Positions 44,765 to 54,146 of a DNA stretch of 64,000 bases are shown here, in pieces. Position 1 is the first letter of the stretch; every line of letters begins with the position of its first letter. A model generated the notes under the pieces. That model searched no databases. It saw only the letters and a program-made list of their open reading frames with translations, and was not told the DNA's origin. This stretch comes from Chelativorans sp. (GTDB lineage Bacteria > Pseudomonadota > Alphaproteobacteria > Rhizobiales > Rhizobiaceae). Location: positions 62,001-126,000 of the forward strand of contig NZ_JAPSLH010000010.1 of assembly GCF_031180965.1 (NCBI RefSeq), read 5' to 3'. A program made the translations under genes and the position numbers.

Positions 44765-45409
44765 ATGCTGAAGTTCTACCACGCGCCCTGGTCCCGCTCC
44801 TCTGCCATCTTTTGGCTGCTGGAGGAGCTCGGGGTCGACTACCAGATGGAGCTGGTCGATATCCGAGGTGACGGCGGCGCGCCGGAGGAATACCGCAGAA
44901 TCCAGCCCAACAAGAAAGTGCCGGCGATCGAGCATGACGGAGTGGTGATCACGGAGCGGGCGGCGATCTCCATCTATCTCGGCGACGCCTTCCCCGAAGC
45001 CGGCCTGGCGCCGGCGATAGGCGATCCCGCGCGCGGACCCTATCTCTCCATGCTCGTATATCACGATGCGGTGTTCGACCCGGTGATTTCGGCGCGCGTG
45101 AAGGGGCTCAGCTATGTCAGCAATGACTTTTCGTTCGGCCTGTTCGACGACATGGTCGCCAATCTGGAGCGCCGGCTGTCGCAACAGCCCTATGCGGCCG
45201 GCGATCGGTTCACGCTCGCCGACGTGATCTATGGGTCCGGCATCAATTTCACCATGAACATGCTGAAGGGTCTGCCCGAGCGTCCGGTCTTTCAGGACTA
45301 TGTCGCGCGGGTGACGGATCGCCCCGCCTATAAGCGCGTCTCCGAAAAGGATATGGCGATGGCCGCGAAAATCCCCGCCTTCCAGTCGATGTTTTCCAGC
45401 GGCAGCTAG
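44765..45409 (+). CDS. glutathione S-transferase family protein
   Basis: Cytosolic GST of 214 residues. The N-terminal thioredoxin-like domain has FYHAPWSRSSAIFWLLEELGVDYQ (a serine or tyrosine near the start activates glutathione), NKKVPAIEHDGVVITERAAISIYLGD with the cis-proline and the glutathione-binding E-R/S pair; the helical C-terminal domain has AAGDRFTLADVIYGS. Substrate unknown. An aagaaggagaag ribosome site directly precedes the ATG, and a palindrome lies upstream. Confidence 0.88.
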   Translation: MLKFYHAPWSRSSAIFWLLEELGVDYQMELVDIRGDGGAPEEYRRIQPNKKVPAIEHDGVVITERAAISIYLGDAFPEAGLAPAIGDPARGPYLSMLVYHDAVFDPVISARVKGLSYVSNDFSFGLFDDMVANLERRLSQQPYAAGDRFTLADVIYGSGINFTMNMLKGLPERPVFQDYVARVTDRPAYKRVSEKDMAMAAKIPAFQSMFSSGS

Positions 45410-45461
45410 CGCCGCCACTTCCCGGCGAATGCCCCAATGCCCGGCGTTTGAGGGCAGGTGC

Positions 45462-45695
45462 TCAGGCCTTCTTCCGTTTGGCTCGCGCGAGCTTCTTCGG
45501 CGGCTCTCCGCCGCCTTTCTCCCGCTCCTCGGCCTCCTTGGCCAGTCGCATGGCCTTAAGCCGCGCGGTCTTGCGCTCACGCTGCGCTACTTCCGCGCTG
45601 GTGATCGCGCGTGAGACCTCGTCGGTCGTCCTGCTCTTGGTTTCAGTCCGCGAAAGCGTCGGCTTGAACAGATTGTCCCTCGTGACCTTTGCCAT
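45462..45695 (-). CDS. small basic hypothetical protein
   Basis: Predicted protein of 77 residues, strongly charged and rich in Lys, Arg, Glu and Ala, ending in KKLARAKRKKA. It starts AKVTRDNLFKPTLSRTETKSRTTDE and then is likely one long helix (residues 28-60). I recall similar small proteins in Hyphomicrobiales but no function. The ATG at 45695 was chosen because a ggaggacg site lies five bases before it; the open frame further upstream (to 45833) lacks such support. Convergent with the GST gene. Confidence 0.6.
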   Translation of the reverse strand: MAKVTRDNLFKPTLSRTETKSRTTDEVSRAITSAEVAQRERKTARLKAMRLAKEAEEREKGGGEPPKKLARAKRKKA

Positions 45696-46097
45696 CTCGT
45701 CCTCCGCTGCCGCGCCGGCACGGCCGCCGACGTCCGGCATGGAAAGATTCCTGCTGCCATAGGGAATGACCGGCACGGGTCCGAACCGCCGCAGATCAGC
45801 GTTTGTTCCGGGATGAACTGCCGGTCGCTTCAACTTTCTTGGCAGAAACTCGCGCTAAAGAGCTGAATTGCCGGGCATGTCCTTACGGACCCCAAGCGCG
45901 CCGGTGGCCAGCCGCCCCGGCACCATGCCTCCCTGCAACCATCCTCTGTCTGTTGCGGAGCGGCAACACTTTCCTAGGAGTCAATGCGCTAAAAGGTGGC
46001 GGCGGCGATATGCCAATATCCCGCCATAAAACAGGCGCACCGAGGGCTCTCCGGTAGCGCGGAGTTGGTCACGCGTGGAAAGGCCGCACCGGCGGCA
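45696..46097. other. ilvD upstream region
   Basis: About 400 bases between the small basic gene (minus) and ilvD (plus). I looked for a leader peptide rich in Leu, Val or Ile with a following terminator and saw none, so attenuation of ilvD is not supported. A small imperfect stem (gatat / atatc) lies near 46006-46020. Otherwise nothing recognised. Confidence 0.35.
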
Positions 46098-47831
46098 ATG
46101 GTGAAGATGGACGTTCGAGCGATCTCCAAGGCAAAGCTGCCAAGCCGCCACGTGACCGTGGGTCCGGCGAGGGCGCCGCACAGGTCCTATCTGTATGCGA
46201 TGGGCTTGTCGGCGCAGGAGATCGCGCAGCCGCTCGTTGGCGTCGCTACCTGCTGGAACGAGGCGGCTCCCTGCAATATCTCGCTTCAGCGCCAGGCGCA
46301 GGTGGTGAAGAAGGGCGTGGCGGCCGCCAATGGCACCCCGCGCGAGTTCACCACCATCACGGTGACGGATGGCATCGCCATGGGTCACCAGGGCATGAAG
46401 GCCTCGCTCGTCTCCCGCGACGTGATCGCGGATTCGGTCGAGCTCACCATGCGCGGGCACTGCTATGACGCGCTGGTGGGGCTGGCAGGCTGCGACAAGT
46501 CGCTGCCCGGCATGATGATGGCGATGGTGCGCCTCAACGTCCCCTCCGTTTTCATCTATGGCGGCTCGATCCTCCCCGGCTCCTATCGCGGTCGCCAGAT
46601 CACGGTTCAGGACGTCTTCGAGGCCGTGGGCCAGCACTCCGTGGGCACGATCACGGACGAGGAACTGACGGAAATCGAGCAGGCGGCCTGTCCCTCGGCC
46701 GGCTCCTGCGGGGCCCAGTTCACCGCCAACACCATGGCGACGGTGGCCGAGGCGATAGGCCTGGCGCTGCCCTATTCCTGCGGGGCGCCGGCGCCTTACG
46801 AGATGCGCGATCGGTTCAATTATGCCGCCGGCGAGAAGGTGATGGAACTGGTGGCGAAGCAGATCCGCCCGCGCGACATCGTCACGCTGAAGGCGCTGGA
46901 GAATGCCGCTGCCGTTGTCGCCGCCTCGGGCGGCTCGACCAATGCCGCGCTCCACCTGCCGGCCATCGCGCATGAGGCGGGGATAAAATTCGATCTCTTC
47001 GACGTGGCCGAGATCTTCAGGAAGACGCCATACATTGCCGATTTGAAGCCTGGCGGCAGATATGTGGCGAAGGACCTGTTCGAGGCCGGCGGCATTCCGC
47101 TGCTCATGAAGACCCTGCTCGACCACGGCTATTTGCATGGCGACTGCATGACGGTTACCGGCCGCACCGTCGCGGAGAACATGGAGTGCGTTCAATGGAA
47201 TGACGCGCAGGACGTGGTGCGCCCGGCTGACAGGCCGATCACTGTGACCGGCGGCGTTGTGGGCCTCAAGGGCAATCTTGCCCCCGAAGGCGCCATCGTG
47301 AAGGTGGCGGGCATGAAGAATCTGCGCTTCTCCGGCCCGGCGCGCTGCTTCGACTCGGAAGAGGACTGCTTCGCGGCCGTCGCCGAGCACCGCTACAACG
47401 AGGGCGAGGTGCTGGTGATCCGCTACGAAGGGCCGAAGGGCGGCCCTGGCATGCGCGAGATGCTTGCCACCACCGCAGCCCTTTACGGGCAGGGCATGGG
47501 CGACAAGGTGGCCCTGATCACCGATGGACGCTTCTCCGGCGCGACGCGCGGCTTCTGCATAGGCCATGTGGGGCCGGAAGCGGCGGTCGGCGGGCCGATC
47601 GGGCTCCTTCGCGACGGCGACATCATCACCATCGATGCGGTGGCGGGCACGATCGAGGTCGCGCTCAGCGAAGCCGAGCTTGCCGAGCGCAGGAAGACCT
47701 GGACCCCGCGCGAGACGGACTACCAGTCCGGCGCGATCTGGAAATATGCGCAGACCGTCGGGTCTGCCCGTTACGGCGCGCTCACCCATCCGGGCGCCGA
47801 GAAAGAAACGCACTGCTATGCCGACCTCTGA
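46098..47831 (+). CDS. ilvD: dihydroxy-acid dehydratase
   Basis: IlvD (577 residues) dehydrates dihydroxy-isovalerate and dihydroxy-methylvalerate in valine, leucine and isoleucine synthesis. Iron-sulfur ligands and active-site blocks are [10 protein letters not shown], the [12 protein letters not shown] motif, [20 protein letters not shown], and the catalytic-end [28 protein letters not shown]. Start 46098 is a compromise: ATG 46107 is also possible, and the longer frame from 45996 looks non-coding. The last 11 bases overlap the start of the exoR-like gene. Confidence 0.95.
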   Translation: MVKMDVRAISKAKLPSRHVTVGPARAPHRSYLYAMGLSAQEIAQPLVGVATCWNEAAPCNISLQRQAQVVKKGVAAANGTPREFTTITVTDGIAMGHQGMKASLVSRDVIADSVELTMRGHCYDALVGLAGCDKSLPGMMMAMVRLNVPSVFIYGGSILPGSYRGRQITVQDVFEAVGQHSVGTITDEELTEIEQAACPSAGSCGAQFTANTMATVAEAIGLALPYSCGAPAPYEMRDRFNYAAGEKVMELVAKQIRPRDIVTLKALENAAAVVAASGGSTNAALHLPAIAHEAGIKFDLFDVAEIFRKTPYIADLKPGGRYVAKDLFEAGGIPLLMKTLLDHGYLHGDCMTVTGRTVAENMECVQWNDAQDVVRPADRPITVTGGVVGLKGNLAPEGAIVKVAGMKNLRFSGPARCFDSEEDCFAAVAEHRYNEGEVLVIRYEGPKGGPGMREMLATTAALYGQGMGDKVALITDGRFSGATRGFCIGHVGPEAAVGGPIGLLRDGDIITIDAVAGTIEVALSEAELAERRKTWTPRETDYQSGAIWKYAQTVGSARYGALTHPGAEKETHCYADL

Positions 47832-48615
47832 GCGCCTCATGGTCCGGCTGGTTGCGGGCGCGCTGGTTCTGTTCGGGACGATTGCTCCCGCGGCGGCGCT
47901 CGACGAGAAGGCGGTGATTCAGCAGCAGCCGCGCAATCCGCTTGCAGTGTTCCGCTTCGGCTTCTCCGCCTACAAGCGCGGCGAAAAGCAGGAGGCCATC
48001 GAGGCCTATCGTTATGCCGCTGAGAACGGGCAGGTCGGCGCGCGGTGGAAGCTGGCGCGCATGTATGCCGAAGGCGACGGCGTTGCGCGCGACGATTACG
48101 AGGCCTTCAAGTTCTTCTCCGAAGTCGCCAAGCAGGATGTGCAGCCGGGCAGCCGCGACGAGAGCTATGTGGCGGACGCGCTGGTGGCGATCGGCCACTA
48201 TCTGCGCCGCGGCATTCCCGGCAGCCCGGTAGCGGCAAACCCGGCAGTAGCGCAGGAATATTATCTGCGCGCGGCGGCGAATTACCGCAACGCGAACGCG
48301 CAGTTCGAGCTCGGCCGCATGCTTCTCTCGGGCGAGGGTGGCGCCAAGAGCGTGCAGCAGGCGGCGCGCTGGCTGCAGCTTGCCGCCGAGAAGGGCCATG
48401 CAGGTGCGCAGGCGACGCTCGGCAATCTCCTGTTCCAGAGCGGCAAGGTGGTGAAGGGGCTGGCCTTGATGACCATGGCCCTGGAGCACGCAGCTCCCGC
48501 CGATATCGGCTGGATCCGCACCATGCAGGAGGAAGCTTTTGCCCTGGCCGGCGAGGCGGACCGCCGCACGGCGATCGCCAAGGCGGAGGACTATCTCGCC
48601 AACGGCATCGACTAG
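47821..48615 (+). CDS. exoR: ExoR-like Sel1-repeat periplasmic regulator
   Basis: Exported protein of 264 residues with a signal peptide ([19 protein letters not shown]) and Sel1-type repeats. It aligns from memory with Sinorhizobium Exo[126 protein letters not shown]. In that species periplasmic ExoR binds and restrains the ExoS sensor kinase of ExoS/ChvI, repressing succinoglycan and activating motility. exoS/chvI are not in this window. ATG 47821 overlaps ilvD; ATG 47842 is an alternative. Confidence 0.85.
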   Translation, partial: PTSERLMVRLVAGALVLFGTIAPAAALDEKAVIQQQPRNPLAVFRFGFSAYKRGEKQEAIEAYRYAAENGQVGARWKLARMYAEGDGVARDDYEAFKFFSEVAKQDVQPGSRDESYVADALVAIGHYLRRGIPGSPVAANPAVAQEYYLRAAANYRNANAQFELGRMLLSGEGGAKSVQQAARWLQLAAEKGHAGAQATLGNLLFQSGKVVKGLALMTMALEHAAPADIGWIRTMQEEAFALAGEADRRTAIAKAEDYLANGID

Positions 48616-48661
48616 GGTCTTTGCTTCAGCACCTCCGGCGAGGATGGCCGAGGTTCCAATC

Positions 48662-49453
48662 TCAGGCGGCGGCGAGCGCCAGTTCAGCCAGAACCGGCAC
48701 ATGGTCGGACGGCTTTTCCCAGGCGCGCGTGTGCTTTTGCACCGAGGCCGAGGCCAGCTTGTCGGCGGCCTCGGGCGACAGCATCAGATGGTCGATGCGG
48801 ATGCCGTTGTTCTTCTGCCAGGCGCCTGCCTGGTAATCCCAGAACGTATAGGTGCCGGGTGCATCGGTCACCGAGCGCAGCGCGTCGGTGAGGCCAAGAT
48901 TGGAGAGGCGACGGAATGCCTGCCGGCTTTCCGGCTGGAAGAGCGCATCGTTGACCCAGTTCTCCGGGTCTTTCGCGTCGATCGGCTCGGGAATGACATT
49001 GTAGTCGCCGGCGAGCACCAGCGGTTCCTCCAGCATCAGCCTGGCCTTCGTCCAGCGCTCCAGCCGCTCCATCCAGCCGAGCTTATAGACGAATTTCTCG
49101 CTGGCGACCGGGTTGCCGTTGGGAAGATAGAGCGAAACCACGCGCAGCGCGCCGGCAGTGGTTGAAAACACCCCTTCAATGAAGCGTGCCTGCTCGTCCC
49201 CGTCATTGCCTGGAAGGCCGCGGCTCACCTCGTCGAAGCGCAGCTTCGACAGGATGGCAACGCCGTTGAACCCTTTCTGGCCGTTCGTCTCCACATGGTA
49301 TCCGAGCGCTTCGATCGGCTCGCGCGGGAACTGCTCATCCACCGACTTGATCTCCTGCAGGCAGACGATATCGGGGTCAGCCTCCTGCAGCCAATGCACG
49401 AGGTTGTCGATGCGCGCCTTGACGCCGTTGATGTTCCAGGTGGCGATTTTCAT
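48662..49453 (-). CDS. xthA: exodeoxyribonuclease III
   Basis: AP endonuclease/3'-phosphatase of 263 residues in base excision repair. Family motifs are MKIATWNINGVKARID, IVCLQEIKSVDEQFP (metal-binding Glu), SLYLPNGNPV, LAGDYNVIPEPIDAKDPENW (catalytic Asp/Asn), GIRIDHLMLS and KPSDHVPVLAEL (catalytic His). The ATG at 49453 matches the family start exactly; nine extra codons upstream are not needed. Located opposite exoR, convergent with it, with 46 bases between. Confidence 0.95.
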   Translation of the reverse strand: MKIATWNINGVKARIDNLVHWLQEADPDIVCLQEIKSVDEQFPREPIEALGYHVETNGQKGFNGVAILSKLRFDEVSRGLPGNDGDEQARFIEGVFSTTAGALRVVSLYLPNGNPVASEKFVYKLGWMERLERWTKARLMLEEPLVLAGDYNVIPEPIDAKDPENWVNDALFQPESRQAFRRLSNLGLTDALRSVTDAPGTYTFWDYQAGAWQKNNGIRIDHLMLSPEAADKLASASVQKHTRAWEKPSDHVPVLAELALAAA

Positions 49454-49689
49454 GGGATCCGAGAAGGGTTGACCGCGCACAGACTAGAGCATTCAGCTTG
49501 TCCATCCAAGCCTCCCGAGCCACAGGTGAAACTTTATTGCCGCCAAGGTCTTGTATTCAAGCCTGAGCGAGGCGCTGAAATTTTCGCGCTCCGAAATAAT
49601 ATCCCTTCGGCAGGCTGGAACATGTGGCGCGCAGCAATGTTTGGGGACGCGGTCATTCTGATCGGACCCGGCCATCCAAGGAGGACCAA

Positions 49690-50085
49690 ATGCGTTTCGT
49701 CATTGCCGCTCTCGGAGCCTACGGCCTTTATCGCCTCTTCCGCCGTTCGCACCGCGGGCCGCGCGCGCTTCTGCAGGATATGCGGACGCGACCGGACGGG
49801 CAGCGCCGCGACGCGAGAGGCGACGATCAGTCGCCGCGAAGGATCACCTATGAGGTGGTCGAGCATGACGGAGGCTGGGCCTATAAAGTCGGCGACGTTT
49901 TTTCCGAGGCCTTCGCGACCCGGCAGGAGGCGACTCGTGCAGCCGAGCAGGCCGCGGCAGCCCACGCGAGCGCCGGCAGCGACGAGGCGATCCAGTACCA
50001 GGACAGGGACGGGCGTTGGCACGAGGAAATGGAGTCGGGCGACAGCCGACCCGAGACAAGGGTCGAACCGGCGTCGCGACACTGA
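49690..50085 (+). CDS. DUF2188-like hypothetical protein
   Basis: Protein of 131 residues. A short hydrophobic N-terminus (FVIAALGAYGLYRLF) is followed by a basic, Arg-rich stretch. The rest has YEVVEHDGGWAYKVGDVFSEAFATRQEATRAAEQAAAAH, a pattern like DUF2188, and a second shorter part (IQYQDRDGRWHEE) that may be a degenerate repeat. Function unknown. The ATG at 49690 was chosen because an aaggagg site precedes it; earlier in-frame ATG 49624 is less likely. Followed by two more small genes. Confidence 0.65.
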   Translation: MRFVIAALGAYGLYRLFRRSHRGPRALLQDMRTRPDGQRRDARGDDQSPRRITYEVVEHDGGWAYKVGDVFSEAFATRQEATRAAEQAAAAHASAGSDEAIQYQDRDGRWHEEMESGDSRPETRVEPASRH

Positions 50086-50103
50086 ACTGATGCGGAGAAG
50101 GCG

Positions 50104-50313
50104 ATGGCCCGGAACGACCAGCAGCCACGGGGAAAGAGAACCGACCGGCGCACGGTGCTGATCACCGCCGTCGTGGTGGTCATAGCGCTCGTGCTTTTCG
50201 TGCTCTACGACGGTGGTTTCCGCACCGCATCCGACCGGATGTCAGGCGGGGCGGATCAGGATGCCGTGCCACCGCAAACGGAGGAGACCGCGCCAACCAC
50301 ACCTCAAAATTAG
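50104..50313 (+). CDS. small single-pass membrane protein
   Basis: Predicted protein of 69 residues with a basic cytoplasmic start (RGKRTDRR), one clear transmembrane segment (residues 18-35, VLITAVVVVIALVLFVLY) and a polar, acidic tail rich in Pro, Thr and Gln, presumably periplasmic. No family recognised. The ATG is 18 bases after the DUF2188-like gene and follows a gagaaggcg site, so co-expression is likely. Confidence 0.55.
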   Translation: MARNDQQPRGKRTDRRTVLITAVVVVIALVLFVLYDGGFRTASDRMSGGADQDAVPPQTEETAPTTPQN

Positions 50314-50385
50314 CGGCCTTCTCGAAGATATCACGGAACGAATCTGCCCTTCACGCGTTGTTGACCAGCAACGGAGGAAGGGACT

Positions 50386-50700
50386 TTGCGTATCATCGAC
50401 ACCGTTATCTCCCGCGAAGGCGAGAACAGCGCATGGGTTCATGTGGAGTTCTTGGGGGACAACGGGGAATCGGTGTCCGTGCGCCTTCCCTGCGCTGTCC
50501 CTTCCGGCAGCGAAGCCGGGCGCAACCACATCATCAAGCGTGCCACCGCGCTGCTGCGGAATCTCGTCACATGCGATGCGTTCGATACGCTCGGAGAAAC
50601 TGTATGGTCTGTGAGGACCGGACGTTTCGGCGTGGCTCTGGAGCCCGCCATCCCGGCGGGAGATGGACTACGGAGTTGGGCCCGCTCGGCGGACGAGTAG
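50386..50700 (+). CDS. hypothetical protein of unknown family
   Basis: Predicted protein of 104 residues, mixed alpha/beta composition: RIIDTVISREGENSAWVHVEF, then ESVSVRLPCAVPSG, then HIIKRATALLRNLVTCDAF. No motif recognised and no signal peptide. It starts with TTG at 50386; a clear aacggaggaaggg site lies before it, and no ATG in frame fits. The AI-2E family permease gene follows at 50729. Confidence 0.5.
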   Translation: MRIIDTVISREGENSAWVHVEFLGDNGESVSVRLPCAVPSGSEAGRNHIIKRATALLRNLVTCDAFDTLGETVWSVRTGRFGVALEPAIPAGDGLRSWARSADE

Positions 50701-50728
50701 GCTCAGACTGCATCTTGCAGGTGGCGCC

Positions 50729-51832
50729 GTGACGGGGACGGAAGACGTGAATCCGCCGCCGCAGAACGGCACATCCCCGGCGGTCGTGGGCCTGCTTGCC
50801 ACCATCGCCACTCTGTTCATCATCGTCATGTTGCGCGAGACGGCCTGGGTCTCCGGCACACTGGCGCTCGCCTTTTTCGCCGCCATTGCGCTCTGGCCGC
50901 TGGATTGCTGGATACGCGCGCGTACGCCGGCGCCGTTGCATTGGCTCGGCCATGCGGCAGCGCTGATCGTCATGCTCCTCGTCTTCCTCCTCTTCTCCGC
51001 CGGGCTGCTTTATGTGGCCCAGCAAGTGGCCGAGGGGCTGACGCGATATCAGGAGCCGCTGCACAACCTCGTCACGCGTCTCAGCCAGTGGAGCCAAGTC
51101 GCCGCCGGACAGGAGGGCGGGCAGGGTGGCACGCCACTTGCCGAGCGCCTAGTGGAGCCGGTGATCGCGGTAGCCACCACCATCATGCAGTCGATCTGGA
51201 GCTTCGCCGGCATCCTCACCCTCCTCTATTTCCTCGTCTGGCTGATGCTGCTCGAGACGCCCTCACTCACGGCCAAGCTTTCGGCCATCGCGTCCTATCA
51301 TGACGGCGCGACGACGCGGCGCATCGTGGATGCCACTGCATCGCGCTTCCGCCGGTATCTGGTCGTGCGCACTGCAATGGGTCTGGCCACCGCAACGCTC
51401 TACATGCTCTGGCTCTGGTGGTGGGGGCTGGACTTCGTATTTGTCTGGGGCCTGCTCGCCTTCATGCTCAACTATATTCCCACCGTGGGCTCTATTGCCG
51501 CCGGTGTGCTGCCGGTCGGCCTCGCTTTCCTGCAGTTTGACCCTGTCTCGGCGATCCTCATTGGTGCCGGGCTGCTTATGATAGAGCAGGTGATGGGCAA
51601 CTATATCGACCCGAAGCTGCAGGGGCAGCAGCTGTCCATCTCGCCGCTTGTCGTGCTGGTGGCGCTGATGGTCTGGACATGGATCTGGGGGCTGCTCGGG
51701 GCCATATTGGCGGTGCCCATGACGCTGGCGATCATCATCGCTTTCTCGCGCATAGATGGGTTGCGCCCCGTCGCGCTCGCCCTGTCCAATGCCCGAGACC
51801 TCGACGAACTGAAGGAGGTCACCGCGCCCTGA
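50729..51832 (+). CDS. AI-2E family transporter (PerM/YdiK-like membrane protein)
   Basis: Polytopic membrane protein of 367 residues in the AI-2E transporter superfamily (formerly UPF0118). Eight hydrophobic segments are apparent; landmarks are VGLLATIATLFIIVMLRETAWVSGTLALAFFAA, the long soluble loop (about 90-165), FAGILTLLYFLVWLMLLE, FLLNYIPTVGSIAAGVLP-like (FMLNYIPTVGSIAAGVLPV) and LQGQQLSISPLVVLVALMVWTWIWG. Transport of AI-2 is only shown for some members. The GTG at 50729 was chosen because the ATG at 50663 overlaps the previous gene and has its ribosome site directly abutting. Confidence 0.83.
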   Translation: MTGTEDVNPPPQNGTSPAVVGLLATIATLFIIVMLRETAWVSGTLALAFFAAIALWPLDCWIRARTPAPLHWLGHAAALIVMLLVFLLFSAGLLYVAQQVAEGLTRYQEPLHNLVTRLSQWSQVAAGQEGGQGGTPLAERLVEPVIAVATTIMQSIWSFAGILTLLYFLVWLMLLETPSLTAKLSAIASYHDGATTRRIVDATASRFRRYLVVRTAMGLATATLYMLWLWWWGLDFVFVWGLLAFMLNYIPTVGSIAAGVLPVGLAFLQFDPVSAILIGAGLLMIEQVMGNYIDPKLQGQQLSISPLVVLVALMVWTWIWGLLGAILAVPMTLAIIIAFSRIDGLRPVALALSNARDLDELKEVTAP

Positions 51833-51907
51833 ACCGCGGTACTGGGGGGCGTTGCCGCCAGGGTGCATCAGGCAGGAAAGTCCGCGCCGCCGCTCGCGCG
51901 GGTCGTC

Positions 51908-52369
51908 TCACCGTGCGTCTTCCTGCTTCTCCAGCCATTCGATCATTTCCGCGATTTCCTGCTCCTGGGCGGCGATGACCTTCTCGGCCATCGCCTTCGC
52001 CCATTCGTCGTCACCGTGCTCGAGCTCGGCCCTGGCCATTGCAATTGCGCCCTGGTGGTGCGGAATCATGCCGCACACGAAGGCGACGTCGATATCGGGC
52101 ACCATCATCGCCGGGCCCATCGCCTCCATCACGGACATGGAGTCGAGGAGCGCCTTGTGGCCGGCATCGAGATTATCGGCAGAAGCCGCCGGTGCGCCAT
52201 GGCCGCCGTGGCCGCCTGACGGAGGCGCCGCGGCCTTGCAGATGGCCGGGAGCTCGGCGGCAGCGGGGGCCGATATACCGCCGTGATTGTGGGAATCCTG
52301 GCCGGCCGCCGGAAAGGCAAAGCCCCCCATAATGATAACAAGGGCGGAAAGGACATTGCTTTTTTTCAT
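51908..52369 (-). CDS. DUF305 family exported protein
   Basis: Exported protein of 153 residues: signal peptide (LSALVIIMGGFAFPAAGQ), a His/Gly-rich linker (SHNHGG, GGHGGHG) likely to bind metal, then a DUF305 four-helix-like domain with the hallmark MIPHHQGAIAMARAELEHG and KVIAAQEQEIAEMIEWL. Family members with HH and Met residues bind copper in some bacteria; that is a hypothesis here. The ATG at 52369 follows cggaggtccg. Confidence 0.85.
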   Translation of the reverse strand: MKKSNVLSALVIIMGGFAFPAAGQDSHNHGGISAPAAAELPAICKAAAPPSGGHGGHGAPAASADNLDAGHKALLDSMSVMEAMGPAMMVPDIDVAFVCGMIPHHQGAIAMARAELEHGDDEWAKAMAEKVIAAQEQEIAEMIEWLEKQEDAR

Positions 52370-52501
52370 GCGGACCTCCGATAGCCGTGACGGGGTGCGG
52401 GAGGAATACAGGCACCGCGCAATGCTAGACGGTATAAATCTGCCGTGACGGCGGTTCAATATTGGGCCCGCGCGCACGGGATGGGCGCGGAAAGGGCCGG
52501 C

Positions 52502-53344
52502 TCAGCGTGACATGAAGGTCGGCGTTGTCATGGTACGCAGCATGTCGCGCGTGACGCCGCCGAACACCCATTCGGCCAGCCGCGAGCGGCCGAAGGCGCC
52601 CATCACGAGAAGATCGGCGCCGATCGCGGCCATGCGGTTGGTGATCGCCTCGGCTTGCGACGCGCCGGCGGATTGCTCGGCCCGGGTCGTGACATCGATG
52701 CCGTGGCGGGCAAGCGCCGCGGCCATCGCAGTGCCGGCCAGGCCCGCATCCTGCTCGAGCGTGTCCTTGGCGTCGACCGTCAGAATCTCTACCCGCCCAG
52801 CCTCCTTCATCAGCGGCAGGGCGTCGAAGGCTGCCCGCGCAGCTTCCTTGCTGCCTTTCCAGGCAAGCAGAACCTGCCTCACCGGCTCGCTCCGTCCCGG
52901 AAATGCATAGGGCACGAAGAGCACCGGCCGGCCGCTGTGGAACAGGAGCGCCTCGACATCCGCGGTGCGGCGGGAATCGGCGTTCGGGTCGTTCTGCTGC
53001 ACGATCACGAGATCGGCCGTGCGGGCGCTCTCGATGCCCGAAATGGCCGAGTCCCCGGTGAGGTTCTCGAAACCGCGCCATTCCTGCATCACGCCCTCGG
53101 CGCTGGCGCGCTCGGTAAAAAGCCCGCGCAACTCCTCGTGGCGCCGCTTTGCATCCTCCTGCATGGCCAGCGTGAAATCCGCTGTCGGCATCCCCATGGG
53201 CGAGGCTATCGCGATCGGCAGCACCTCCGCATGGAGACCGATGAGGTGGCTCCCAAAACGCGCAGCCAGCGGCAATGCGAAATCCAGCACGCGGGGAGCA
53301 TCCGCCCGGCTCTGGAGAATGGCGAGCATCGTCTTGTACGTCAT
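52502..53344 (-). CDS. universal stress protein (tandem UspA domains)
   Basis: Protein of 280 residues with two UspA folds (about 1-145 and 155-280). The second has the ATP-binding-type end LVMGAFGRSRLAEWVFGGVTRDMLRTMTTP (G-x-x-G-x9-G-S/T-like); the first begins YKTMLAILQSRADAPRVLDFALPLAARFGSHLIGLH. Role in stress survival is inferred from family. The ATG at 53344 follows gagggagg; the next codons upstream to 53395 have no support. It follows the MoaB-like gene on the same strand by 61 bases. Confidence 0.87.
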   Translation of the reverse strand: MTYKTMLAILQSRADAPRVLDFALPLAARFGSHLIGLHAEVLPIAIASPMGMPTADFTLAMQEDAKRRHEELRGLFTERASAEGVMQEWRGFENLTGDSAISGIESARTADLVIVQQNDPNADSRRTADVEALLFHSGRPVLFVPYAFPGRSEPVRQVLLAWKGSKEAARAAFDALPLMKEAGRVEILTVDAKDTLEQDAGLAGTAMAAALARHGIDVTTRAEQSAGASQAEAITNRMAAIGADLLVMGAFGRSRLAEWVFGGVTRDMLRTMTTPTFMSR

Positions 53345-53405
53345 GGAAGCCTCCCTCGATGCGAGACGGCCGAACGCCGTCGTCCGGAAAGTCAACGGCG
53401 CGGGC

Positions 53406-54146
53406 TCAATTCCGTTTCAACAGCTCATCGAGCATCGCCTCGACGGCAGCCTTGGCTCCCTTCAGCGACTCCTCGGACCGCGAGCGGATGACAAGCTCCG
53501 TCCAGAACTTCCCGTCCACATATTTTGGATAGGAGCCGATGATCGTGTCCGGATGCTCCTTCTGTACGTCCCCGAGCGGGCCGCCGATCGTTCCTTCCGG
53601 GAGGGGCGAGGGGATCGAGACGGACAGCAGCTTTGCCCCGGTCTTCAGCGTCGGCACCACATTATCGAGCATGGCCTGGAAGATGGAGGGTACGCCCGCC
53701 ATCACGAACACGTTGCCGATGGAAAAGCCCGGCGCGACCGAGATCGGGTTCTCGATGTGCCCAGCGCCGCGCGGCATGCGCGCCATCCGCTTGCGCGCCT
53801 CGGTGAACTCGATGCCGCGCGCGGCATAATGCTCCTCCAGGAGCCGATAGGCCGCTTCGTCATATTCGCAGGGCACACCGAAGGCCGCTGCGATGGCATC
53901 CGCCGTGATGTCGTCATGGGTCGGCCCGATGCCACCGGTGGTGAAGAGATAGGTGAAGCGGGCGCGCAGCGCGTTGACGGCCTCGACGATTGCCGGCTCG
54001 TCGTCAGGGACGATGCGCACTTCCTTCAGATCGATGCCGACGGCGGTCATCATGTCGGCAAGATGGCCGATATTGCGGTCCTTGGTGCGGCCTGAAAGGA
54101 TTTCATCGCCGATCACGACCATGGCCGCCGTAACAATTTCGCTCAT
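53406..54146 (-). CDS. molybdopterin-binding domain protein (CinA N-terminal-like)
   Basis: Protein of 246 residues of the MoaB/Mog/CinA N-terminal fold: VTAAMVVIGDEILSGRTKDRNIGHLADMMTAVGIDLKEVRIVPDDEPAI, then YLFTTGGIGPTHDDITADAIAAAFG, GFSIGNVFVMAGVPSIFQAML and SPLPEGTIGGPLGDVQKEHPDTIIGSYP. The nicotinamide-nucleotide amidase C-terminal domain of CinA is absent, so this is a stand-alone version, common in alphaproteobacteria; function in molybdopterin handling is not certain. The ATG at 54146 fits the domain start. Confidence 0.85.
   Translation of the reverse strand: MSEIVTAAMVVIGDEILSGRTKDRNIGHLADMMTAVGIDLKEVRIVPDDEPAIVEAVNALRARFTYLFTTGGIGPTHDDITADAIAAAFGVPCEYDEAAYRLLEEHYAARGIEFTEARKRMARMPRGAGHIENPISVAPGFSIGNVFVMAGVPSIFQAMLDNVVPTLKTGAKLLSVSIPSPLPEGTIGGPLGDVQKEHPDTIIGSYPKYVDGKFWTELVIRSRSEESLKGAKAAVEAMLDELLKRN

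Noticed and set aside
45981-47840. 619-codon open frame opposite ilvD
   Set aside because: Antisense shadow; ilvD on the plus strand carries the full set of family motifs.
51868-51892. aggaaagtccg-like segment resembling the conserved core of RNase P RNA
   Set aside because: Only about 75 bases lie between the flanking genes and none of the other RNase P RNA elements is present; a chance match.
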